DNA from: Aurantiochytrium sp. KH105
Taxonomy: Eukaryota; Sar; Bigyra; Thraustochytrida; Thraustochytriidae
Reading direction: 5' to 3'
Assembly: GCA_003116975.1 (NCBI GenBank)
Contig: BGKB01000029.1
Location: forward strand, 434,001-498,000
Length of the DNA: 64,000 nucleotides
Under the pieces are notes generated by a model, which saw only the letters and a list, made by a program, of their open reading frames with translations, searched no databases and had not been told where the DNA came from. The position numbers and the translations under genes were made by a program. Every line of letters starts with the position of its first letter. Within the stretch, counting starts at the first letter, position 1. Of this stretch, positions 49,982 to 59,159 are shown one piece after another.

Positions 49982-52900
49982 TCAAGCCTCCTCGGGAAGA
50001 AAGACATCAATGACAGTCGTGAGGCTGTAAAGGTAAGCGAGCGAACGCCCGTCATCATATGTGAAGCGGTACGCGAAGCAGCCATGCTGACAGTGGCGTT
50101 GGCGGAGCGTTTTGGGAAGCACAGTTTCGCCACTGAAAATGTAGCAGAACTCAGTATACGGCCCGTCTAATGGCATCAGCGTTGGAATGGTGACACGCTG
50201 CCATCGCTCCTCTGCATCCAGTCTCGCGATCGACTCCTCGGGCAGCTTGAATGGCCCGTTGAAACTAAGCGTTGTCCCCACTGTCAATGCCGAGGCTGCT
50301 ACAAAGTGCATGTTGGCGTCAAAGTACAAATAGCCACCGAACTGCAGAAATCTACGCGTTGTGTCCTCGTAGCGCTGGTTTTGGAGCCAATCCAGTTTAT
50401 TGGCGTCCAGGCCCTTCAAAGGGTACGCCCAGCAATAGAAGCGTGCGCTCGGCGGAATGCACCAATAGCGTTGAAGAAGCCGAGTGATCTTGTTGTCCCC
50501 CTTGCTAACGGTGACAGCACTAAAGGGACTAATGTTACCCTTGAGTTTGGTCGGATTGGCCTCGCCTTGATCAGCAAGCGTAAATACCGGCTCGAAGACG
50601 TCCGAACAGATAAATTCGTACGTGTTGTCCGCAAAGTCGATGTTGAGATTCAAGCGCCGCGTGGACATAATTCCAAACGAGTTTAGCGCAACGAATGGGG
50701 GCTTGATAGGACGGTATACCGGCGCGATGTGAAGCGATCGCCGCTCGCGCGCCTCCGAGAGCATGCGTTTCATATCATCAATTAATTTGGCTCCTCTGTC
50801 GAGCTCACGGTCCTCTAGTTCTGCCTTCCAATCGAGAAACTCCGCGGTTGAAAGCTGCTTGCGCGCGCGGATACGGCGGACGTAGTCAACAAGCCCAACC
50901 ACAAGGGCTAGAGCCGCTGTTGCAGGTTGTTCGTTGTAGACGAGCATGTTGGCGAGCGTTCCCTTCTTGAGGTCGTTGTGTAACTTGGAAATTTCCTCCA
51001 CGTGATCATCGAATATGCCCTCCTTGTCATTCGCGGCGTCGTAAACGTCGAGATCTTGCACCGCTCCTTGTTGCGCTTCGGATTCGCTGCAACACGAAAG
51101 AGGGAAGCAGATGGCCAAATGCCCATCCGCGTTCCTTACAGAAGGCCTCGCATTGTAATTGCTCAGCGCGCGGAGCTGTCCATCCAGTTGCGCGGTGTAG
51201 AACTTGAGGAGTTGCGAAGGGTGGTCGATTTGGACGACTTCAATGTCCGGCATCCATTTCGACATAAAGAAGTCGTTTGCCTCGTCAAGAGAGACCCGCG
51301 TGCCACCAAGGCTCAAGACCGTGAGAGAAGGAGTGTTCTCCAAGAGACAGTCTGCCGTTTCAAGGTTCTTTGCACACGAGAGTCGCAATTCGCGCAAAAA
51401 GGGTGTGCGATCCGTGAGCTTTTCCAAGCGGTCTCCCGTCACTGCAGGCGATCCCGCGAGCGAGAGGCTGCGAATGTACGGGCTCACGTGCTCTACAAAT
51501 TGATTCCACTCATGATCTGTGGTCAAACTTTGTCCGAGGACGTTGCTAAGCCTGAGCGTGCGCAGCGTTGAGCCGCACCTCTTCATGAGACCGATGAGAG
51601 CGTCGCTATTCCTGATCAAAAGGAAGTTCCCGCCTCCAAGCCCGTGCTCTCGAAAGACAACGTCGACATCCAGATTGAGCGAACGAATATTTGTGCAATG
51701 ATCTCCAATGTGCTTAAGCACGTTCTCCGTGAGCCGAGGGAGATCGCGCAGGCTGAGGCGCCAAAGGTTGCGAGCCGCACATCTGGTAATTGAGCCAACA
51801 CCCGTGTCCGTGACCTGGACACAGCCATCGAGAACGACAGAGCCCAGTGCCAGACACTTGTGTGTTTCAAAGGCACGAAGGCCCGTGTCTGTGACATCAA
51901 CGCAAAAGCTGAGGTTGAGGTTTTGCAAGTTTGGGCACTTGGCGGCAACGAGCGAAATGATGCTGTCATTGATGCTAACGCAGTCCGTGAGCTCGAGCGA
52001 GCGAATACTCTTGTAGAGCGTACGGGTGTTCATGCGAGCAAATAAAGGCGCAAAGATCGGCCACTCGTTGAGGTTTGAAGTCGGAGAGACGCTTCGCGTC
52101 GTCTTGCCGCCTAAAATGGACCCACACAGGACATCCGTGAGACGAGAAGACGTGTTGGTGGTCTCTTCTGCGTCACCGGCTTCTTCCGTCTTGACCAGGT
52201 CGAATGGCTTTCCTTCAAAGACGATCGATTCGCTCAGTGTATCGCGAAAGTGCTTGAAGGACTCTCTCGAGCTCTGGATCGATGGATCCCATAGAAGCGA
52301 GACACCCAAAGTGACGGGCGCCAAAAGGATTTTCATCAACCAGTTAGCCGCCCAAATCAGAACGTGTGAGCACCAATTCTGCTTCGTAGTACGTTCGTAA
52401 TCGAAAAACTCTGTGAGGGCCTTTGAGACGAGGCGATGTCCGTCGGAGAACTCGACCTCGTTGTCATCGCCTGCGGATATCGTCCCCTCGATCTCCCTAT
52501 TCTTTTCGAGCGCCTTGACGACTCGCTTGTCCATGTCATTGTTCGGATTAAAAACAAGGTGACGCAGCAGCACCAAGTTGCGCAGGCCGGGAATATCGCC
52601 GAGGAGCTGCAGGGCCTCGATGACTTGGCGAGCCGCAGACAGAATCGAGGTCGCGAGGGCAAACCAGTACACGTATTCAAAATGTCCTCCCTGAAATTGA
52701 GAATGTAGAGCATCTCGACGACAATCTGGGGTATATCCTGTACCAATAGAACGGCGGCGGTGAGAATCGACATGCGCGCGGCCTTGTAATCAGCCTTGGC
52801 TTGCGTCGCGATAGGGTCCTTGACAAAACTTCCCACGGCATCACCGATAATGTTGAAGCCCAGAGACTCTTTCACCTTGTACGACTCCTTCACAAGGTCG

Positions 52901-54036
52901 TTAAATCCAGAGTTGGGCTCAACAAGAGCAACGAGTAGACCGAAAAAGTACTTTTGCACACGGCGCTTGTCCTTCCAATCGACCAGGTGTCTGTCCCACA
53001 GTCCAATCAAGAGGCGCAAGAAGAATGTGAGCCCAAGTGCGGCGATAGACACGTAAAAGAGAGACTCGGATGAAGTGCCGACGAGGGGTAGAAGCGACGA
53101 AAAGACAAAGACAATGTCTGTGCCCAAGTTGGCCACTTCCAGGCTTGCGTCGAAGATGGCTCCGTATTGCCGAAGACGATTGTTCTTTTCAAACATGTGT
53201 GGCAACGAATAGGTCCGAGGCGCCGGATGCTGGCTCTTTCTGTCAATGCTCCTCTTGTAGTGGGCTGGGTAGAGTTTCCTCCCGAGAAGCGATCGGCCCG
53301 AGTCGAGCAGGTAGACGAGCTGTCTCCAAGCGATCGACGACCAGGTAAAGGCAGTTGGGGATGTTTGGTTGCTCGCTTTGCCCTGAGCTTCCTGCATGAT
53401 CTGCAGGTGGGTATCCGAGTGGTACTCTTGCAGAAATTCCATTTTGTGGATCATTTTGGAGATCACTTGAAGAAAATCCTCGACGTCACTAAGCAGCGCC
53501 TCCGTCATGCGAGCGTCAATGTAGCGCACTTCACTATCGTCTGCGACTCTTTGGAAAGACCCTTTTTGAGCGAAGGGTCGCTCGCTCACGTAGTGGTCGA
53601 GGTTCGCGAGGCGCGCGCCAATGTCGACGACGGACTGTACGAGGTCCGGGTCGTAAATGAACCTGCCCTCCTCGATGGCCTTTACGTGGGCGTGCGTGAG
53701 ATAGTTGAGCTCTTTGTTTTTCCCATGGTCGACGACAACCTCGCCGGCAGGTGAAGAGCCCTGTTCCCTGATCAGATTCAAGGCTTTCACATCATTTTGC
53801 TTGTCCTGCTCCTCCACGTTTCGAATAGCCTCGTCGGCCTCTGCAGGATTCTCGTTGAGCCTGGCCAGGCTCGTCTGCTTCACCAGCCCTCGCCGGCTCG
53901 GGCCTGCACCTCGCGTCGAGCCCCCTCGCGTCGAGCCGCCCCGCATCAGCACGGGCCGCGGCGGCGGCGGCGGCATCTCCACGTTCACCTCGTGCACGTG
54001 CACGTCCTCGGCGCCATCTTCCTCGATCCCCTTCAT
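49982..54036 (-). pseudogene. Paralogue H: LRR membrane protein with one frameshift
   Basis: Family copy of about 1,352 codons, broken by one missing base near 52692-52694 (about codon 447). The reading frame switches inside the segment that should read NFQGGHFEYVYW in the fifth membrane segment; upstream and downstream frames are both intact. It may be a fresh pseudogene or a homopolymer error in the assembly. The start chosen is the first ATG (MKGIEEDGAEDVHVHE). The N-terminus is rich in RGGSTRG repeats. N-domain LTHAHVKAIEEGRFIYDP. Membrane core about 285-495 with VQDIPQIVVEMLY. LRRs about 679-940. C-terminal module about 1122-1345. It is most like A and lies head-to-head with I. Confidence 0.8.
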
Positions 54037-54952
54037 CGCGCCGTCCTCGGGCTGGCGCCGCACGCCGCCCCTCCGGTCACCTCCTCGCTCGCCGCGCTCC
54101 TCGCCGCGCTTCTTCGGGGTCTGCACTCGCCCTCGCCTCCTCTGCAGCGCGGGCGCGCGTCTTCTGTGTGCGGCTAGGCTCCTTGCTATCGCCTTTTAGA
54201 GTTCGTACTTTCTCCGCCAGCTCGGGGCCCCGGTACACACCTCCCGCCGGCTAGGGCGTCCTAGGGTTTATGGTAGCACACCCGCCCGAGATGTGCAGGC
54301 TCTGGGAAAGAATGGACGGCCCGCTGGGCCTCCCTCGCGCTGCTCTTCGACGAGTGAACTTGGAGAGCGGGGGAGGTGCCAGCCGGCCAGGGCTACGCAA
54401 AGCGGGGGCTTGCAGCAGCCAGGTGTTTTGTTTCAGCTTTGCGTCCGTGCGGTTGGATGATGGCGAAAAGTGGCGTCATGCCTCGCCGAGTGGCCCATCC
54501 ATTCCATTCATCCATTCATCCAATCATTCATTCCTTCGCCAGCTGCATCCAGCCTATAGCCAAGGCGAACTTGTGGAGATGTCGGCACCCGAGCGCCATG
54601 GCAGCTTGCAGCTCGCAGCCCTGCGCGGCAATGGCGGGCGCAGTCATCATCGACGCGCGCAAGTGTGCACAGGTACTAGCAGCAGCAGGTAGCATAACGA
54701 GTGGTAGGCTTCAGGTAGAGCATACTATACTAGTATTGGCCGCCAACGACCGCGACCCTGCCGCGCGCCCCTCGCATCGCTGCCGCGCTCGCTCCAAGAG
54801 GAGGTCACGAGAAAGGAGATCGCGATTCAGCCGCGCCGCGGCGGCCCGCGTCGCAGCTGTCTGCGGCGCGGCAAACGACGACTTGTGCGGGGTAAAGGTC
54901 AGGCAACGTGCGAAGAAGAGCAGCCTCGTCGGTGCCGTCATCGTGGTGCACG

Positions 54953-54994
<42 letters not shown>

Positions 54995-55058
54995 ATACTC
55001 GGAGCTTGGCAGGAGAGCAAAGGGCGAGAACGACACGCCACCGGAGAACGTGAAGACG
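54037..55058. promoter_or_regulatory. Head-to-head H/I intergenic region
   Basis: 1.0 kb between the diverging start codons of H and I, so it must carry both promoters or a shared one. It is GC-rich with an ATTCATTC-type tract near 54500-54535. No TATA box or other element is clear. Poly-Ala/Leu frames through the CTG repeat at its right end are open but lack a usable ATG. Confidence 0.55.
54955..54993. repeat. (CTG)13 trinucleotide repeat
   Basis: Thirteen perfect CTG units end 65 bases before the I start codon. If transcribed they lie in the 5' UTR of I. A non-ATG upstream start in the frame of I would translate them as Ala. Confidence 0.93.
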
Positions 55059-58000
55059 ATGCAGAGGCGCCGCTTGGAGGTAGACGATGCGGACGACACC
55101 GAGAGCGGAGTTGGCGGCGGCCGGGAGGGATGGACTGGCGTCGTGCTCGGGCCCAAACACCTCGCTGCGCTGGAGCGCGGCGAGTTTCTCCTCGACCTGC
55201 CGCGCGTGGAGCGTCTTGCAGACCTCGGAGTGAGGCTCGCCACCCTTGGCCTGTACGACTCGACCAACGAAGAGGGAGACCGCGAAATACGTGGTGCGCG
55301 AGCAGCCATGTTCATGAGCGACGTCCAGGACTTTCTCGAGGTCCTCGCGCAGCTTCAGCGGAGACAAGATGCCCTTGCCCGGGAACATATGATCCTTAAC
55401 CGCGCACTTGTTAAAGAGAGAATGGAGAATGACTTTTACGTCTGGCTCAGGGCCTGGGCCCGCCTGGAGCTGCAAAACTGGGTCGAAAAGATTGGAATTG
55501 CAAGGTTTCTCGATACGTTTCTTCCTAGGCTGCGAGATGAACGTGATGGCAGGTCGCGAGACCAAGACGACGCCATTTTAGCCGCTGACCAGGCTCAGAT
55601 CTCCGCGCCATTCCTGACTCGCGAAAATCGGCGGCATCGCGGTCACAGTCTTCTTTTTAGTGTGCTCTTTGCAGTCACAAGCCAGGTGCTCAGTTGGTAC
55701 TTTGCTTTTGCCGAGATGAACTCCGCGCAATCGCTGTATGCAATCGCTATAAGTGCCCTGCTCGCCTCGCTCTTGGGACGGGTGCTCACCTGTTTTCTTT
55801 ACTGGAAAATCGTTGACTGGGCCGTTCCGCAGCGCGTATTCCGCTTTGGAGTTGGCGTGCTCTGGTCATTGATCGACGCAGAGCTTGCCATTAACGTAAT
55901 CGCAAGCGGTTCCCTCATTGAAATGCAAAGTGTCCAGGTTTCTGATGTGAGGACCTCCCAGGCCCCGCAAAAGGATATCGTCGCCGCCGGAGCCAGCGCC
56001 GATTTCCGACTTGCAAGAGGTCACTTCTACATGAATTGCGTCAATCTCCTCACGCACGTGCCCTTGCTCGTTGTGCAGGCGATTGCCATCTCTGATCATC
56101 TACGATCGCGATCCGATGTCAGCCCACTTGGAGCTGCCGTGCTCGCTTTTACCTCCGCGTTTGTGCTCGTCCAGGGTCTGAATCTCAGAGCAATGCTCTC
56201 TTGCATTCCCCATCTACGCTTATTCTTAAATGCGCGCCACATCGTCATAGACTACATCCCGCTCGGCGATGGTCTGCTTGATGATGGAGATGCCATTCCC
56301 GATGATGATGGAGATGCGGAAGAGGAAGATGACGACGATGACGACGACAATGAGGAACAGGATGCAACAAATTACGACGATGCAGAGAGTCAAAGTGTTA
56401 TTCGTGCGCGCCAAAGCAAGGTTCGGGACGTTCCCGGAAATACATCGCGAGCCAGTGAATCCGAAGAATACCCTCCTGGACTTTGGGGCACGCTTCAGCG
56501 AGCTGCTGTAACCTGCAAAACGCTTGCTGTTCAAGGAGCAAAGGCCACCGGCAGCGCTGGTCGAGCCTTGATCGCTGCGTTGCGCGAGTCTCTGGGCCAC
56601 GACGATGCTCCTGAGAACAGCGTTGCGCAGCGCTCAGTAAAGCAAGTGATGGCTCGCTACACGGATCCACCTGTGCCAGAATACGTGGACTTCTCACTCT
56701 TTCCTCAAGAAGTGCGCATGCTTTTTGATGTGTATACCGTGTCTGACTTTTACCAGCGAATCGGGTTGTCCCCGACTGGCCCTGGCGCCTCGGACACGGT
56801 TCGTTCAAGCATCTGTCTTCCTTTGAATAGAATGCATCGCGACGCACCTTTTACGGCATTACGCACGCTTCAGGTCACAAATGAAATCGGTATTGGCGCC
56901 GACACGCTCGCAGCTATTCTTCAGAAACTGCCCACCCTCGATCATCTCAACTTGTCGTACTGCGAAAACATTGACGATGACGCGATGCGCGCACTGGGAG
57001 ACGCCGCTTGTCCGCTCGAAACCCTGTATCTCGATGGATGTCTCGGCATTACCGATGCAGGTGTGGAGGATCTCGCATTCGCTTGCGGCCGAGCACTGCT
57101 AAAGCTCTCATTGCGTAACGTGGTTGCTGTTTCTGGAAAGGGTCTCTGTCACCTTGCGGAACATTGTCCTCAGCTGCGCGAGCTCTATCTCGATCGCGAT
57201 CCTCTTTTAATGCCTCTCCTCGCCGCCAAGGGCGCCAAGAAAACCAGGGCGAGCGGCGTCAGCAAGGCCAGTGCGTCAACCTCGCATAGTTTGGCCAGTC
57301 TCTTGTCTACCACGCTGTACTTTAGGCACGGCGATGGAAGTCATGGCAAGGCGGTTGCGGAAGGTAGAATGCATGATCAAGGCCTTGCGGCGCTCGCCAC
57401 GGCTTGCCCTCAGCTCCACACGCTCACGCTTGACAACGCCACCGGTTTTACAGAGCGTGGCCTCCTTCACTTCATCCACGTTGTGTCACCCTTTTTCCGC
57501 ACATTAGGGCTCTCAGGAAATGCCGCCGTCTCGGACCGTTGCGTCGGCGAGATAGTCACAACGCTACGGCATCTTCGCGAGCTCCGGCTCTCAAGAACCT
57601 CTATGGGCGATGAAGGCGGTGCGCAATTATTGGCCCATGCTCGCGGCATCGACTGTCTTTTTGCGGAAAACACAGCAATGACGTCTGCTATGGCCGCGCG
57701 TCTTTGCGAATCGCGGCGACTACCAATGACCGATTCTTCGCTTGATGCAATTGCCGAGAAATTGTTGCGTCAGTGCGAATTGCTGCAGTCAAAGCTCGAG
57801 GGAGGCGCGCATGCGAATGGTCACAACGGCGCAAGCCCGGGAAGTCGCTCACTTGTCGAATCGTCAAGTTTCAGAGACCTCATAGCCGCCAACGGAGATT
57901 TCGCGCAAGTACTGAGTCGGCGCAGTGGTCGACATGCTTCTGACGAAGACCATGACGCGGAATTCGCGAACACCGTGCAGTTGTTAGCACGCTGCGTGAG

Positions 58001-58982
58001 CCTGCTGAGGCGCTTTGCGAATTGCAGTGACACTAACGAATACAGTGCAGACGAAATGGTGTCTCGAGGCTCGTCAGGTCTTGGCAAGGCAGAGGTCAAG
58101 TGCCTCAGAACTTCTGTACAGCGCTACAGGTCGTCCATGAACGTTGGCTGTGGTATTTGGCAGGGCATCTCACGTGCTGCGAACATCATTCATCCAGCAG
58201 GCGCACCGGTGCTCCCGCAGCGCAGTCTCTTGGCACCATTTGGAAGATTTCCATTTCAAAGTCTGGCGCCGTTCGGTCTCGATGCCGTCGAGAGCTCGGG
58301 GCTAAAGTTCAACCTCTCGCTCTGCGTTTTTGTTGTCATGGTGCCAAGCGCCGGCCGCCACGCTTTACTTCGAGATGACCACGACCAAGGAGAGTCCAAA
58401 AAGGACGAGTATGCAACAAGCCTGTATGGTCGAACATCTCACGTGGGATCTGTGTCCGCTTCGATGCGCGGTCTGCTTCGGGAGCACCCTGCCATTTGGG
58501 GGAAAGCGCGCAGCATGGTGTACTTGCATCCTCTTCGAAAGCGCCGCCACGATCTCTCGTTCTTGGATCTCCGTGGTTCGGTGCACGGACTTTTGCGTTT
58601 AGTGACCTGGGGTGGTTTTGCTTTTTTTGACGACGGCGGCGACTTTGTAGGCGCCGTTGCAAAAGGCCTCGGTGCAACAGTGAGTTTCCAAGGTCCGTTT
58701 GAGGCCAATCCCCTCTTTGCCCGTCGCCTTTACTCCCAAAATCGTTTTGGCACTGTTCCCTGTGGCAGCCACCAAGTCGCATTCATACACGCGGACGAAG
58801 GCGGGTCGCGCCACAATACGTGCGGTGCCTTCGTCGTAAGACCTGCGTCGTCAAGACCCGGAAACTGCTTCATGTACACAATGATGGACGCAGGTCATGA
58901 ACTCGCACAAGAGGGCCAGGCCACGTTGGAGAAGAATGAGAGCGATGACATGGATGAGAATGATTTTCATGAAATGCCATGA
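55059..58982 (+). CDS. Paralogue I: diverged LRR membrane protein
   Basis: Ninth, most diverged family member, 1,307 residues, on the opposite strand. Homology to A-H is visible in LGPKHLAALERGEFLLDLPRV, MFMSDVQDFLEVLAQLQ, YWKIVDW..., NARHIV and the end module (GGFAFFDDGGDFVGAVAKGL then SFQGPF). Membrane segments lie near 196-218, 225-248, 262-284, 322-345 and 355-377. The hallmark QDIPQ is replaced by THVPL and the KDPIATQAKAD loop is not kept. An Asp/Glu run (407-440) follows. LRRs at about 600-870 include LDHLNLSYCENIDDDAM and LDGCLGITDAGV. YEFICPD and HCPHG are missing or unrecognisable. The ATG at 55059 has A at -3. It may be the ancestral single copy or a specialised partner of the array. 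Confidence 0.88.
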   Translation: MQRRRLEVDDADDTESGVGGGREGWTGVVLGPKHLAALERGEFLLDLPRVERLADLGVRLATLGLYDSTNEEGDREIRGARAAMFMSDVQDFLEVLAQLQRRQDALAREHMILNRALVKERMENDFYVWLRAWARLELQNWVEKIGIARFLDTFLPRLRDERDGRSRDQDDAILAADQAQISAPFLTRENRRHRGHSLLFSVLFAVTSQVLSWYFAFAEMNSAQSLYAIAISALLASLLGRVLTCFLYWKIVDWAVPQRVFRFGVGVLWSLIDAELAINVIASGSLIEMQSVQVSDVRTSQAPQKDIVAAGASADFRLARGHFYMNCVNLLTHVPLLVVQAIAISDHLRSRSDVSPLGAAVLAFTSAFVLVQGLNLRAMLSCIPHLRLFLNARHIVIDYIPLGDGLLDDGDAIPDDDGDAEEEDDDDDDDNEEQDATNYDDAESQSVIRARQSKVRDVPGNTSRASESEEYPPGLWGTLQRAAVTCKTLAVQGAKATGSAGRALIAALRESLGHDDAPENSVAQRSVKQVMARYTDPPVPEYVDFSLFPQEVRMLFDVYTVSDFYQRIGLSPTGPGASDTVRSSICLPLNRMHRDAPFTALRTLQVTNEIGIGADTLAAILQKLPTLDHLNLSYCENIDDDAMRALGDAACPLETLYLDGCLGITDAGVEDLAFACGRALLKLSLRNVVAVSGKGLCHLAEHCPQLRELYLDRDPLLMPLLAAKGAKKTRASGVSKASASTSHSLASLLSTTLYFRHGDGSHGKAVAEGRMHDQGLAALATACPQLHTLTLDNATGFTERGLLHFIHVVSPFFRTLGLSGNAAVSDRCVGEIVTTLRHLRELRLSRTSMGDEGGAQLLAHARGIDCLFAENTAMTSAMAARLCESRRLPMTDSSLDAIAEKLLRQCELLQSKLEGGAHANGHNGASPGSRSLVESSSFRDLIAANGDFAQVLSRRSGRHASDEDHDAEFANTVQLLARCVSLLRRFANCSDTNEYSADEMVSRGSSGLGKAEVKCLRTSVQRYRSSMNVGCGIWQGISRAANIIHPAGAPVLPQRSLLAPFGRFPFQSLAPFGLDAVESSGLKFNLSLCVFVVMVPSAGRHALLRDDHDQGESKKDEYATSLYGRTSHVGSVSASMRGLLREHPAIWGKARSMVYLHPLRKRRHDLSFLDLRGSVHGLLRLVTWGGFAFFDDGGDFVGAVAKGLGATVSFQGPFEANPLFARRLYSQNRFGTVPCGSHQVAFIHADEGGSRHNTCGAFVVRPASSRPGNCFMYTMMDAGHELAQEGQATLEKNESDDMDENDFHEMP

Positions 58983-59014
58983 GAAGAAGATTTTTCAGAT
59001 AAGCCTTGCCACGA

Positions 59015-59020
59015 TTTATT
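59015..59020 (-). terminator. Possible AATAAA poly(A) signal of P5CDH
   Basis: Minus-strand AATAAA about 140 bases past the P5C dehydrogenase stop. It falls just beyond the I stop, so the two convergent transcripts would overlap at their 3' ends if it is used. Confidence 0.35.
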
Positions 59021-59159
59021 GATACCGTCGTACCTTTTTAGAATGCGCTCAAGTGGTCAAGTCAAAGTCCCATGATCAGAGTAACTACATTTTTTGGGAG
59101 GATTGGAGAAAAACTGTCAATTTTTTGTGATTTTATCTTTTGTTGTGGTATACGCTATC

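Noticed and set aside
52660-52700. Intron explaining the frame change in H
   Set aside because: The coding sequence continues base for base across the point with only one nucleotide missing, so there is no room for an intron.
54885-55058. Poly-Ala N-terminus for paralogue I encoded by the CTG repeat
   Set aside because: It would need a GTG start; the ATG at 55059 has a good context and lies just before the first conserved sequence.
9915-58982. NLR (NB-ARC or NACHT) type immune receptors
   Set aside because: No Walker A/B nucleotide-binding motifs were seen between the N-domain and the LRRs; the middle is a hydrophobic membrane core.
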